Program-made: the position numbers and the translations under genes
Part shown: piece after piece, positions 31,896 through 43,004 of the stretch
Numbering within the stretch: the stretch's first letter is position 1
Layout of the letters: each line of letters opens with the position of its first letter
Source: Cerioporus squamosus
Lineage: Eukaryota > Basidiomycota > Agaricomycetes > Polyporales > Polyporaceae
Reading direction: 5' to 3'
Assembly (NCBI GenBank): GCA_022592435.1
Contig: JABYQS010000076.1
Coordinates: forward strand, 1-64,000
Length of the DNA stretch: 64,000 nt
Notes under the pieces: generated by a model
What the model saw: the letters and a program-made list of their open reading frames with translations, nothing else
Database searches by the model: none
Told to the model about the DNA's origin: nothing

Positions 31896-34800
31896 TCATG
31901 CTTCTGTCTCCGAGTCCGAGTCCCACTCCTCAACACCTGGATAGCGGCGCAGCCGCTTGCTCGCCCACCTCTTGAATGCTTTGGATGTTCCGCCGAGGAG
32001 TGAGTCCGAGCCGGCCTTGACGACATCCACAAAGACGTCCTTGCCGGAGAGCGGCTTGCGCGCCTCGTCAGCGACGTGGGCTCGAGCATCGCGGTAGACA
32101 GCCTGCAGCTTTGCGACGTCAGCCTCCTTCGAGGGACTCGTATGCGACTTGCCGCGATAGAGGTTGTTGATTGTCTGCTCGACGTGGTCCTTGACCTTGC
32201 GTTGGCAAGGGATCGAAGCTGAGATCTTGCGTATGTACTCCCAGGAGGCGAAGGGACCCATCGCCGCAAACGTGTACTTGATGTCCCGCACGTTATGCTC
32301 TTGCGCGCGATCGATCGGGATCCAGGAGTTCTGGTGGCCGCTTGTGTTCGTGAGCCAACAGTACTTCGTGATGAAGGTCCTAAACAATAGGGTTAGTCCT
32401 GTAGTAGGCGGTAGCACTGAGCACAACTTCACTTGAGGTCGTCAGGCCACTCCTTCTTCAATCCTTGGAGGAGCTCGCATATCTCGATAGCGTAGTTCTT
32501 GTTCGAACCGCCTTGGAAGCGGAACACCAGCCGGGGCAACATGTCCTCCATCGTCTGGACATCGCCGCACTTGATCGCGTCACGCAGGACACGGTAGTCC
32601 AAAACGTCTCGCACAAACATGATAACCTGTCTGAGGAGAGGGTCGGAGGGAGGCTCGGTGGGATCAGCATCTTCAGGGTCATGGACGGAGTTATCCGTGT
32701 CCTGAGAATCGGCGACAGCAAGGTGAGAAGCGTATTGGTCATAGATCTTGGTTGCTAGATCACTGAGCTCGGCAGGGGTACGAGACCGAAGATCTTCCAG
32801 CTTGTCGACACCACCAGCAGTGCACCACAGATCGCGGATGTGAGCCTCAAGTGTATGGTCCAGGGCCTCCTCAAACGTGTGGTGGAAGGTGCCTTGAGTT
32901 GACGTTGTGTGCAAGCCTCGGCGATCCAAGACATCGAACGCATGGCGGAGTCCAAGGCTTGCCCGACTGCTGCCATAGAACTGCTCATGAAGCGATTGCT
33001 CAAATGCGAAGAGCGTGTGGAAGAAGCCAGCGTTTGGGACAAGCCAGTCGCGCCGCTCGTATGCGTTGTAGTCATCAGAGCGGAAGCCCAGGATCCCACG
33101 GAGGCGAGCGACAGTGAGCTGATCTCCAATCCAAGGAATAAGGGAATCCCGCCCGAACTTCTCCTGCAGCTCGCGTGTGAGGATCTTCAGCTGCCGGTTC
33201 CACTCTTCGACAAGGCGGTCGTTGCCGTCGTAGCTTGCTTCTTCCATGTGGACCGTGTCGAGGAGGTACTGAGTGACATTGCCCTCGACCTCCACTTTGA
33301 GCTGACCTGGGCGAGGGGCTGGTTGAAGGAGGGCGTCGTCCTTGTGCTCGTACGTAGCCAAGTCGAAGCCAGGAATCGCCAGAAGTATCTGCAAGATGGT
33401 GTCGATAGCACGGACAGCGAGACGAGGGCTAGCTTCAATCTCGAACTCAGAGATCTCAGCAGGAGTAAGGACATTCTGAGAACCAGTGATGCGCTTCGCC
33501 CGATAGGCCTCACTGTCAGGTTGAGTTGCTGCGGGGTCCTTGATGACAAAGATCGTCCCTGCGGTGCCGCTGTCGAAGCGGCTGTGGTGGTCCGACCGCT
33601 GCTCGAAGACCTGCTGACGGATGTTCACGTTGTCGTGGGAGCCAAACCAGGGGAAGATTCGAATCTCCTTGTTGCGCGTTGCGTTTGCCGTCTCGGAGAG
33701 GAGTTCCAGGGCATTATAGACCCACTTCTGCGACATAGAGAGGCCGATGGCGCTGAGAGTGTCAAAGCCTTCGCAGCCGTCCCACAGCTCTTCAGGTAGA
33801 TCGCAATGAGTCGCTGCAGCGCATTGTTGCGGTTCGAGCGCGTGAAGGAAGCCATCGCAATCATGAAGAGGATTGGCTGTCGCGCGATGAGTGCCTTGTT
33901 GCGCATGGACCACGGAGGAATGACTCACAATGTCCGGGTTCTTCGAGGTGTTCTCCTTCTCCTGCCGAGGAGTCCACGAGCAGCGCCGCATAAGGCCCCA
34001 GAGTGTGGGAGCTAACATCTTCACTCTCTCGACCAGTTCCGCGATGTCGATTGCAAGCAGAGCTTCCTCAGACAGTGTGTCGGGTATCGTTCTGAAGAAC
34101 TCGCCCACGGCCGTGATCTCGCGATTGACGATGTCGCTGACCAGCTCCAGAGAGAACGCCTCAAGGGACGCAGATGCGCCCTTGCTTCGGGTACCACGGC
34201 CGTGCACGCGGGGCGGGCGATACCAGGTGTTGAGTAACCCAGGGAGTTCCTCGCTAGATAGCAGCGCCGTGCGCTCGTACTTCACAAGTGCATCAGTAAC
34301 CAGCTCAGCCTCGTTGTAGCTGACAGCCCAGAGTAGTAGTGGCAGATCCAGCTTCAGCTCGCGCATGTAGTCCAGCACTGCCCGCGTAGCGTCCGCCAGA
34401 GAGCCATGTTCTTTGTGGTGACGACGGAAATTTTTGGTGCGGATCCGGTAGCTTGACGAGCATGGGGCATCGGTGTGCGCGGGAGTTCGGCCTTGTGATG
34501 GAGGCCCAGGGCGGAAACTACCGGAGTGTATGCTGTTGTGCAAGGGCTCCCCAAGTCGAGGGAGCGCAGGAGATGAGGTGCGCTCGCGCGCACTGTCGTC
34601 CGGGGATTGGGTGGGCATGCGCGGCATGTTCTCGACATCGCGCGATCCGGGCGAGGCAGCCTGGGTGGACGCACGCGACATCGGAGACAGAGAGGGCTCA
34701 CGCCGTGGTCCTGCATTAGCGTCCTCCTGTCGCGCCATTCCCTCGAAAGCCATGGCATTGCCTGCACTGACCGCGACGAACGACTCCTCTTCGCCCTGCT

Positions 34801-34960
34801 GATGTTCACTCTCCTTGTCGTCTTCACTGTCCTCGTCTTTGTAGTCTTGCAGGTCACCATGTCCGAGAGGCTCGTACTGGTCTGGATCATCCAGCGTGTC
34901 GTCGTCAGCAGCGCAGCCCAAGCTCAAGTTTGCGAGGAGAGAGGCGACATCGAAGCTCAT
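31896..34960 (-). CDS. DUF6589 protein of the mobile element, frameshifted
   Basis: The gene starts at ATG 34960 (MSFDVASLLANLSLG) with an acidic, Ser-rich N-terminus. Conserved DUF6589 features follow: NFRRHHKEHGSLADATRAVL, LPLLLWAVSYN, AMASFTRSNRNNALQRL, TLSAIGLSMSQKWVYNALEL, IPWIGDQLTVARLRGILGF, YERRDWLVPNAGFFHTLFAF and RFQGGSNKNYAIEICELL. Introns are 33928-33877 and 32432-32380. Using the first intron recovers the conserved TRSNRNNALQRL segment, but the frame must then shift by one base at 33764-33766, where one more A (T in the gene) would restore ...AAKAFDTLSAIG.... The corrected product is about 986 residues. The function of the family is unknown to me. Its size, conserved acidic and His residues and location make a transposase-like role possible but unproven. 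Confidence 0.83.
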
Positions 34961-35070
34961 GGTGGTAGCGGAACAAAGGACAAGTATATTGAGAGTGCTA
35001 CATCCTGGCCTAGCAGACCGAGAGCGCGAGCTCCACGACGCGTCCTGAATGCGTCGCGTCAAGAATATAT

Positions 35071-35205
35071 GGGCGCCTCGGGGTGCCCCCCACCCCTCTA
35101 TACGAATTTCACCAGACGTTTAGTGACGGACCCTTGCATTCTTTTTTCGCTCTCCGCTTTCAATGTCCGAAAGGGTCAGTAACTAAACGTCTGGTAACGA
35201 GACTA
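35071..35205 (-). repeat. Right terminal inverted repeat with internal hairpin
   Basis: The inner arm 35111-35133 (ACCAGACGTTTAGTGACGGA...) and the outer arm 35173-35195 are inverted copies matching at 21 of 23 positions, around a 39-nt loop. The segment 35071-35118 matches the inverted left repeat. The hairpin stem sequence differs from the left one after CCAGACGTT, so the pairing is kept while the sequence is not. Confidence 0.87.
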
Positions 35206-35214
35206 ACGGGGGCT
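35206..35214. repeat. Right copy of the flanking direct repeat
   Basis: ACGGGGGCT, identical to 28955-28963, directly outside the right inverted repeat. Confidence 0.7.
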
Positions 35215-35495
35215 AACCCAGAAACGGCAGGGAGGATCTTGATGCTAAGCAGGACCCTCATCGCAACAGAACTCTATTACCGCCTGTCAATGCGACCCAA
35301 GCCCGTTAGACGCCATCATTTCCTCGGCGTCATGATAAAAAGACCAGGTACTTTGCTCCTCGCCCACCATAACGCTCCCCGACCTTCTTATGCCGTCTCG
35401 GTTGTAGCCTCGCATCTCTGTCCGTGGCCCCGCCGCTCCTGTACATGCTGTTGTACTATTGAACGTCCGACCGGGAGACCTGGCCTCCGAGCCCC

Positions 35496-36805
35496 ATGAC
35501 TTTTGTCGTCACCATCCGCAGTGAGTCTTTCCGTTGGGGTCTGCGCTCATGCTTCCACTGACATCGACCTCGTAGTATTAGCGACCGCGCTTCCCGCTAT
35601 CGGCGTGGCCTTAACCTCCCTCAGGCTTTACTATCGATACTCTAGACGCCATCTTGGATGGGACGATGCATGGGCCGCGCTGAACATCATCTGTGCGATC
35701 TTCTTGTGTGCAGGTGCTTGGACAAGAAGTGATACGCCTGGTATGTGTTGGGCTCTCTGAATTCATCAACACAACTGATCCTTCCTGTCACTAGCGGTTG
35801 GACCGTTCCACCATGGTACTCATGTCCGCATCATCGGCTACTACATGTTGAACGTCGCTTTCACCTGCGTGCTCTGGTACATCTCTCGAATCCGATCCCA
35901 GTGCTTATGGCTGACTGTACGTTCGTCTGCAGGACCTCCCGGATGAGCATCCTCTTCTCTATCATGAGACTCATCCCCTACATGATGAGGATGCGGTACT
36001 GGGCATATATCTTCGCGGTACTCTTCGGGCTTATGTGGGCGACACTCATCATTCTTAAACTGGCGATATGCGAGACCGACACCGCATGGAAGAAGTTACC
36101 CGGCGTGCAGTGCGTTTTGGGTCCCGCGGTCGGCGGTGTAGAACTTGCCAGTGCGTCCACTGTCTCTTCTCTACTCAGTCCACCGCTTGCTGACTTGGCT
36201 ACGACAATTGTATTGCACCAAATATAGCGGACTTCATCGCCGACATCATCCTCGTTCTCATGCCAATCCGGCTGCTTTGGCGCATCAGCTTGTCCCCCTC
36301 ACGCCGATCACTCCTTACGGGCATCTTCTCAGCCAGCATGTTCACCACCATCGTCAGCATTGTGCACGGCGTATACGTGTTCAGCAGTAACCGCAATGCA
36401 GAGGGAATTTGGGCTCATGTCTTGGTGCGTCTCCCGAATCTCCTGTTTTCTTACGAGAGCTGATGTCGGGATCCCTAGGCCTCCACAGCTATGATTGTCT
36501 GCAACCTCGCTGTGCTTGTGACCTGGTTCATGCGTGCCCTCGGCCACAAGGACGACAGCGAATTCAGTCCGTCCGGACGCACTCCTGGTCATTCCAGCAG
36601 CCAGGGCACCCCCAAGGACCTGACGACGCTACGTTTCAATCATCACGAGAACCCGATCGTCCTCCACACGCTCGACAAGAAAGACCACGGCGGGACGACT
36701 CGCGCCATGGGCTCATGCAACTCGACCGAGTCGTTGTCGCCCATGGCCTTCTCACCGGGTGGCAGCAAAACGGCAAAGGACGATTCACCCCCGCCCCCTG
36801 CGTAG
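35496..36805 (+). CDS. Fungal rhodopsin/SAT4-type integral membrane protein
   Basis: The gene starts MTFVVTIR at 35496, and an intron follows at once. Conserved pieces in order: LATALPAIGVALTSLRLYYR, RRHLGWDDAWAALNIICAIF, MSILFSIMRLIPYMMRMRYW, YIFAVLFGLMWATLIILKLA, CETDTAWKKLPGVQC, DFIADIILVLMPIRLLWRIS, SRRSLLTGIFSASMFTTIVS and ASTAMIVCNLAVLVTWFMRA. This matches the seven-helix fungal rhodopsin-domain (SAT4-like) family, including the GWDD motif after the first helices and the cytosolic ILF/R segment. The C-terminus is polar and Ser-rich. No retinal-binding lysine is implied by the family name, and the function is unknown. It starts about 280 bp from the right flank of the mobile element and appears intact. 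Confidence 0.75.
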
Positions 36806-38121
36806 CTTGTCGACGCGTTTCATCGTCCTGTTTCCAACTGTCCTGCGCCGTCACGTCAGGTGGGCGTGTGGGCGTCGAGTCTCTGGCAGCCACTGAGAGC
36901 TGCCACGGAGCAAGGTCAGGCGAGAGGCTACGCAGGTGCGACGCGGTTTGCAATGTGTGCATCACAACGCGTCGCGCTCGCGACGGCGCGGGTGCGGACG
37001 TGCCCCGCCCGCCCGCTTGCCGCAGGGCGATATATCATGAGAGGTAACGCATGAGCTGACATCTATGGGGTGTATGATTAGCTAGCTAGACGTCGTGGGT
37101 CTGTATCCGCTGCGGGGGCGCCGAACGACAATGGGGCCATCGGGTTTTGTGCTGTCTGATCTTGAAGGAGCGTGATGGTGGCGGCGCCCTTCCCAAGTGT
37201 GGCTGGCCTGTAGCCTCGCAAGCGAGAAGTCCCCCCTCAACCTTCAAGCTTCAAAGGTCTGGATTCCCGGAACGGGGACATATGAGCCGCAACCAGTGCT
37301 CCGCCATGCGCAAGTCTGGACTTGGCGACGCAAAGGGTTCCAGTGAAGCGCAATCTCCACGTCAAACATTCAACGTTGCAACGCTAATCCGCATGCTCAA
37401 CACCTCCGCGAAACGCTCGCCTCGAAAGTCAAGTGCCTGAAACCCACCGCCGTGCCCCAGAATTCTGTCTTGCAACCTGCTGACTCGATGGCGACGTCAG
37501 CATTACCTCTGAGCCGCCGCTATCTCTATTCTACTCATATCGCCGGAGCCCCGACATCGATAACCGTACGACGTACGTCTAGCAGCTTCTGAAGTTCTGA
37601 TGTCGACACTCCGAGACTCTAGAGCCGCACTAACTCGGGGAGCACAACCGAAGCAATGGAGCCTGCAGCTGAAGCCGTACGACTGCGATCCGCCAACAAG
37701 GGGCATGCGCAATGTGGCGTCCTCCACCGCTCTTTGCACTTACCGCAGGTTGCTCGACCTTGGGAGTTGTGCCGCTACCCGATGGCCGAGCATTTAGTGC
37801 GGCGTGCCTGGACAGGTGTCTGGATGGTGTCATGCTGTTGGGGAGGATGGACTCAGAGGGGCCGACGTCTCACGTATACAGTCGTAGGTACAGTAGTGAA
37901 GGTCCTGCGGGTTGAACTTGCGAGCCGGGGCGGTTACTCGCCATAGTGTGGCATGTCTATTGATATATTTTGGCGTGGATGCTCTTCTTCCGATCTATCT
38001 AAACACATGTGGCTCTAATACATGAAAGCACTGTGCACCGTGGTATTCACAGCACAACCGTTGGGTATTGCAATCTTCGCGGCGTTCGCTCGGTTCCTCC
38101 TCGTACACGTTCTATACCGAT
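36806..38121. other. Intergenic, nothing recognised
   Basis: This separates the 3' ends of the plus-strand membrane protein and the minus-strand dehydrogenase. The length of 1.3 kb is generous for a convergent pair, but the open frames present have no domain. Confidence 0.4.
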
Positions 38122-39817
38122 TCAGTGCTTGACAGCGATCTTCACCGCACCGCGGCTGCGCATCTTCTCTAGGGCCTTCGCGTAGTCCTCGACGGAGAAC
38201 GTGTCGGTGACCTGTAATAGAGGGCGCCGGGCGGGAGCGGGAAGTACCAGTACGGTCAGGAACGCCAGGAGGGTGGTTGCGCGGTTCGCGGATTTGATGG
38301 CACGACTCATGAGCAAAGTGCGGATGATGATGCGGCATGCCGCATGAGAGGGAAAAGTGCTCACCATGCCCTTCACTTTGATCTTCCCGCTGTCGAGGTA
38401 CGCGACCGCGCGGGGGAAACAGTGGGTCTGTGCGAAGGAGCCAATGATCTGTGCCGCGGGTGGTTTCGTTAGTGTCATTTGCTCCTCTATTCCTCCGCCA
38501 TGGCGACCACGGATGAAGCTTGAAGGCTAGATGATAGAAAGTGCGTACCCTAATCTCGTCCACGAAGATCTTGGAGGGAGGCCAGTGGACGCGGGCATCG
38601 TTGTTGTACACGCCATAGATCATGAGTGTGCCGCCTCTGCGGACGTAGTTGATTGCGTCGTTCGCGATCGCCTCTGAGCCCGTCGCCTCGACCTAAGAAT
38701 GCAACGTGAGTCCCTCTGCACGCTACTACGGTTCACTTATGCTTACCACAACGTCGAAGCCATAAGGGTTCTTCTGCTTCAGCTCTTCCCACTGCGCTGC
38801 TGGGTTCTCCCTGTCGAGCTCAAGGTACTCGTCGCCCGCCTCGAGCTGCTTGGCAAGCTCGACCTTGATGCCCTTGTTCGCCGCGACGACGACGCGGTGG
38901 GCGCCGTTCAGCTTGAGCAGCTGGGCGAGTATCAGGCCGGTCGGCCCGGAGCCGATGATGAGGGCATCGATGCCGACGGCGGGCCCGAGCTTGTCCATCC
39001 CGTGCACGGCGCAGGCGGCGGGCTCGACGAGAGTGGCCTCTTCGTCGGTGAGGTTGTGGATCTTGTACACCTTCTCGGCTTTGCTGATGAGGCATGGTGT
39101 CAGCTTGTGCCGTAGTGGGAGATGCGGAAGATGAACACGTACAAGACGACGTATTCGCCGAACCCGCCGTGGAGGCTCACGCCGACACCCCTGAAGTTCT
39201 CGCACAGCAGGGACTTCCCTCTACGACAGTAGAAGCAGCTACCACACTACCGGTGCGTGTGTGAGTCTCGGGATCGTCGCGGGCAAGTCAGGACGTACCG
39301 TGAGAGTAGGATCTGCAACACAGCGGTCTCCCTTCGCGAAGTCCTTGACGTCCTTGCCCACGTCTGCGATGACGCCGACCACCTCATGCCCGGGGATGAG
39401 CTAGATGGATCCGGGGTGAGTATCCTCTTGACCGTGATGATTGACTGATAGTGCGTACAGGGAAGGTCGATATAAACTCTCCTTCGTGGATGTGGTTGTC
39501 CGTCCCACAGACGCCTATACGATCCCGGGAGACCATGAGCGGCATAGCATTCAAAGCTTAAATAGACTTGCCGCATGCCCGAACTGGTAGGATGATCGTC
39601 AGTACGGACCCCGAGTCTTCTGAGGATATGGGACTGACCTTGAAGGAGCACCTCGTCATCGCCGAACTTTGGGACATCAACCTCACGGACATCGAACTTG
39701 CGGGGCTGGGAAGGTGTACTGGATCAGCGAGGCTCCGCACGCATCTGAGCACGGCGATCATAGAGATACCTCGCTGTAATACACAGCGCGCATCTTGGTG
39801 GGGATCGACGCTGCCAT
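38122..39817 (-). CDS. Zinc-dependent polyol/alcohol dehydrogenase (MDR family)
   Basis: The gene starts [16 protein letters not shown] at 39817, then after an intron [20 protein letters not shown]. The catalytic zinc region reads [12 protein letters not shown] and [16 protein letters not shown]. The Rossmann cofactor site is [20 protein letters not shown], with [19 protein letters not shown] after it. The C-terminus is [20 protein letters not shown] followed by IAVKH. About seven short introns are present. The HIHEGEFI segment is typical of D-arabinitol/sorbitol-type dehydrogenases of basidiomycetes. The enzyme would oxidise a sugar alcohol with NAD(P)+ in the cytosol; the exact substrate cannot be read from the sequence. 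Confidence 0.85.
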
Positions 39818-40253
39818 CGCTGATAGTCTCTGGTGTATGATGTCTGCCTCTGGCTCTGTGCGATCGTGGTGGGGGAAAGCTGGAGGAGATGGGACTGCCG
39901 GGGAGAGCCATTACTTATATAGCTCGACCTGCTGCCGTGGGAAGAGCGACAGGCCGTATCGTGAATGTTACGGAAAGGACGTCAGGTGGGCTGGAGAAGA
40001 AGATTAACCGCGCTTCCCCGCAGTGCACTAAAGCGCGACAAGAAGGAGGAGAGCGCATGGGGATAAGTACCTGGAGTTATCGAGTGGTTTACCGCCGACG
40101 CGTCCCCGGCCCGGCGCGTAATTAAACAGATAAGCGCGCAGCCGGGCGCGTCGCGTCGCGTTATTTTGGCGTGTTTGTGCCGGGGCAGAAAAGCGCAAGG
40201 GGAAATTTCTGAAGTTACGGCAGAACTTGACCTCTGCGCCGACGACCTCTGCA
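39818..40253. promoter_or_regulatory. Divergent promoter, polyol dehydrogenase and CTP synthase
   Basis: A 436-bp region between two start codons on opposite strands, so both promoters lie here. An AGATAAG at about 40130-40136 matches the core of fungal GATA-factor sites. A GC-rich block with repeated CGCG/GCGTCGCG follows at 40136-40160. Function is inferred from position. Confidence 0.5.
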
Positions 40254-42646
40254 ATGACCAAGTACATTCTCGTGTCTGGCGGTGTCGTGAGCGGCATCGG
40301 GAAGGGCGTCATCGGTGCGCTCCTGGACATCCCCCTTTCCCCCTCTCCGCACCGTGTTCAAGCCATGTTACAGCCTCCTCCACGGGCTTGCTCCTCAAGA
40401 CCACCGGCCTCAAGGTCACTGCCATCAAAATCGACCCGTACATGAACATCGATGCGGGAACCATGCGGCCACAGGAGCATGGTAAGATTCATGCCCGAAA
40501 ACGCGTCCCAAGTACCGTATCTTAGTGTGCCGACAGGCGAGGTCTACGTTCTGAACGACGGAGGCGAGGTCGATCTTGATCTGGGCAACTACGAACGCTA
40601 TCTGGATGTCACGCTCAGCCGGGATAACAACATCACTACCGGTAAGATCTATCGGGAGGTCATTGAGAAGGAGGTGTGTGTCTCGTTTCAGTGCGTCTAG
40701 TCCTCTTGACCGAGAGTCTCTGATTGCATAGCGTCGCGGAGACTACTTGGGAAAGACCGTCCAGGTGAGTGAGGGAAGTGCCGCAGCACCCGACACCCGA
40801 GTCTAAGTCGGGATTGCGAAGATTGTACCCCATGTCACGAACGCGATCCAAGATTGGATAGAGCGCGTATCGAAGATTCCGGTGGACGACACGGGCGAGG
40901 AGCCCGATGTATGCATTGTCGAAGTGCGTACGGGATCTTACTTGCCCTTGCGTAGTGCTCCACTAACCGGCTGCAGCTCGGTGGTACCGTCGGTGACATC
41001 GAGTCCGCGCCCTTCGTCGAGGCCATGCGGCAGTTCCAGTTCCGCGTTGGTCACGAGAACTTTGCACTCGTCCACGTCTCCCTTGTTCCCGACATGCACG
41101 GCGAACAGAAGACAAAACCAACACAGACCACTGTCCACGCACTACGTGGACTTGGTCTCCTCCCCGACCTGGTGGGTACAACTTCCGTCGCTCTCAGCAT
41201 CTATGACTGACCGTTCGTCCAGATTGCATGTCGGCTCATTGTCACAAAACCTCTCGAGCCTGCAACAAAGGCGAAGATCTCCATGTTCTGTCACGTAGCA
41301 CCCGAGCAAGTCGTCGGTGTGCACGACGTCTCCTCTGTCTACCACGTCCCCCTCCTCCTCCAGTCCCAAGGTATCATTGAATACCTGCAAAAACGCTTGA
41401 ACCTTCCCAGCATCCAAATCACCCCTCAAATGAAAGAGCGCGGCTTGTCATTAGAGGCCCGGTGGCGAGAACTTACTTCACGGTACATCTTCCGCCCTTT
41501 GGCTCTGCCGCGTCCGACTGATCCATCTTTCAACAGACAAGAACGGCTGTTCGACAGTGTGACGATTGCTCTCGTTGGCAAATATACTGACATGCAGGAT
41601 TCCTACATGTCGGTTGTCAAGTCGTTGGAGCACTCTGCATTCCGGTGTAGCAGGAAGCTCATCCTGAAGGTACCGATCTCCAGCAGTCCTCGATTCATGT
41701 GCAGTACTGACCCGTTCCTCGGCTCTGGCAGTGGGTAGCCGCCGCAGACCTGGAACCAGACACGCAGAACACGAGTCCCGCGAAGTACCATGATGCCTGG
41801 AAAGCGGTCGTATCCGCCAAGTACGTTCCTCCTTTTCCTTATCGCTGAACTTGTTTCACGGTTCACATCATATCTAGCGGCATTCTCGTACCAGGTGGGT
41901 TCGGCCAGCGCGGTACGGAGGGCATGATGCTCGCCATCAAGTGGGCACGCGAACAGAAGATCCCCTTCCTCGGTATCTGCCTCGGCTTCCAGCTCGCGGT
42001 ATGCGAGTGGGCGCGCAACGTTTGCGGCTTCACGAGTACGTCTTTCCCCTCCCCATGCTCCTCCTGCTCCTGCTCCTGCTCACACATCGCCCCAGACGGA
42101 ACGTCGACCGAGTTCGACGCACAGACCGAGCACCCCATCGTCATCTTCATGCCCGAGATCTCGAAGACGCATATGGGCGGGACGATGCGGCTTGGGCTGC
42201 GGCCCACCGTGTTCGACGCCGAGTCCGAGCCGTGGTCCAAGGTGCGCAAGCTCTACGCCGGCGCGCCGAAGATCTGGGAGCGGCACCGGCACCGGTACGA
42301 GGTGAACCCGGCGTACATCGAGCGGCTGCAGGCGAAGGGCATGCGCTTCGTGGGCAAGGACGAGCGCGGGGAGCGCATGCAGGTGCTCGAGCTCCCCGAC
42401 CACCCGTACTTTGTCGGCTTCCAGGCGCACCCCGAGTTCTGCACGCGCCCGCTGAACCCGTCCCCGCCGTTCCTCGGCTTCGTCGCGGCGGCGTCGGGCC
42501 CGCAGGTGCTCGAGGAGCAGATCGGGGTCCAGATGCGCTCGTTCAAGCCGCCCCATCCGGAGGGCTCGATGGTGGACGAGGAATCGCTGAGGCAGGACGA
42601 GCCGAGGCCGGAGGGCGAGGAAGCCGTGTTGCGGTCGGAGCAGTGA
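40254..42646 (+). CDS. URA7: CTP synthase
   Basis: Many exons starting [20 protein letters not shown] at 40254. The synthetase domain continues [54 protein letters not shown] and [17 protein letters not shown] segments such as [20 protein letters not shown]. The glutaminase domain has [20 protein letters not shown], the nucleophile Cys in [12 protein letters not shown], and the His-Glu pair in [10 protein letters not shown]. The enzyme makes CTP from UTP with ATP and glutamine, feeding nucleic-acid and phospholipid synthesis in the cytosol. The usual GTMSP segment reads GTMRPQEHG here; whether that is lineage-normal I cannot tell. The C-terminal tail ([20 protein letters not shown]) is acidic. 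No frame break was found. Confidence 0.95.
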
Positions 42647-43004
42647 GGTTCGGATGTAGCAGTTCGGCGTCGATTGTATCATGGGTGTAAATGATAGGCG
42701 CTTCCTTCCGTAGATGCCTGTATGTAGAACGAACACTGTCCCTCTCATACGTACATGTAGACGTGTAGACGTGTTGTGTCGTGTCTTTTGGTTTCGCATG
42801 AGAATGCTATCTTGATTGTACAGTAGGGTACCATCAGACAAGGGGCCGTTGCAGGCCTCGCAACCAGTGTGGAGCAATGCATATGATACAGGTTGGCTCT
42901 ACATGCAGACAGGATGACAGCGCTGCGATACAAACAGGCGATTGCAAGCAAAACGTACAAGAATATTCCTCCCCACACACTACGTTTCGTCATACACCCA
43001 AACA
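42647..43004. other. Convergent 3' region
   Basis: This separates the stops of CTP synthase (plus) and COP9 subunit 5 (minus). It should contain both polyadenylation regions. No other feature. Confidence 0.5.

Larger units (their letters stand above)
28964..35205. mobile_element. DNA-transposon-like element carrying RecQ helicase and DUF6589 genes
   Basis: The element is about 6.24 kb. It is bounded by terminal inverted repeats of 145 bp (left) and 135 bp (right) and flanked by the direct repeat ACGGGGGCT. The outermost bases read TAATCTCGTAACCAGACGTT on the left and TAGTCTCGTTACCAGACGTT on the inverted right end. It contains exactly two genes in convergent orientation, a RecQ-family helicase (29223-31877) and a DUF6589 protein (34960-31896), which start 115 and 111 bp inside the repeats. 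No known transposase, reverse transcriptase or tyrosine recombinase was recognised, so one or both gene products presumably drive mobility. The DUF6589 gene has a one-base frameshift, so this copy may be inactive unless that is a sequencing error. Confidence 0.85.

Noticed and set aside
28964..35205. Helitron as the identity of the large element
   Set aside because: It has long inverted repeats and a flanking direct repeat, no Rep domain, and a RecQ rather than a Pif1 helicase. A Helitron would lack inverted ends and a target duplication.
28964..35205. LTR retrotransposon
   Set aside because: The end repeats are inverted, not direct, and no reverse transcriptase, integrase or protease is present.
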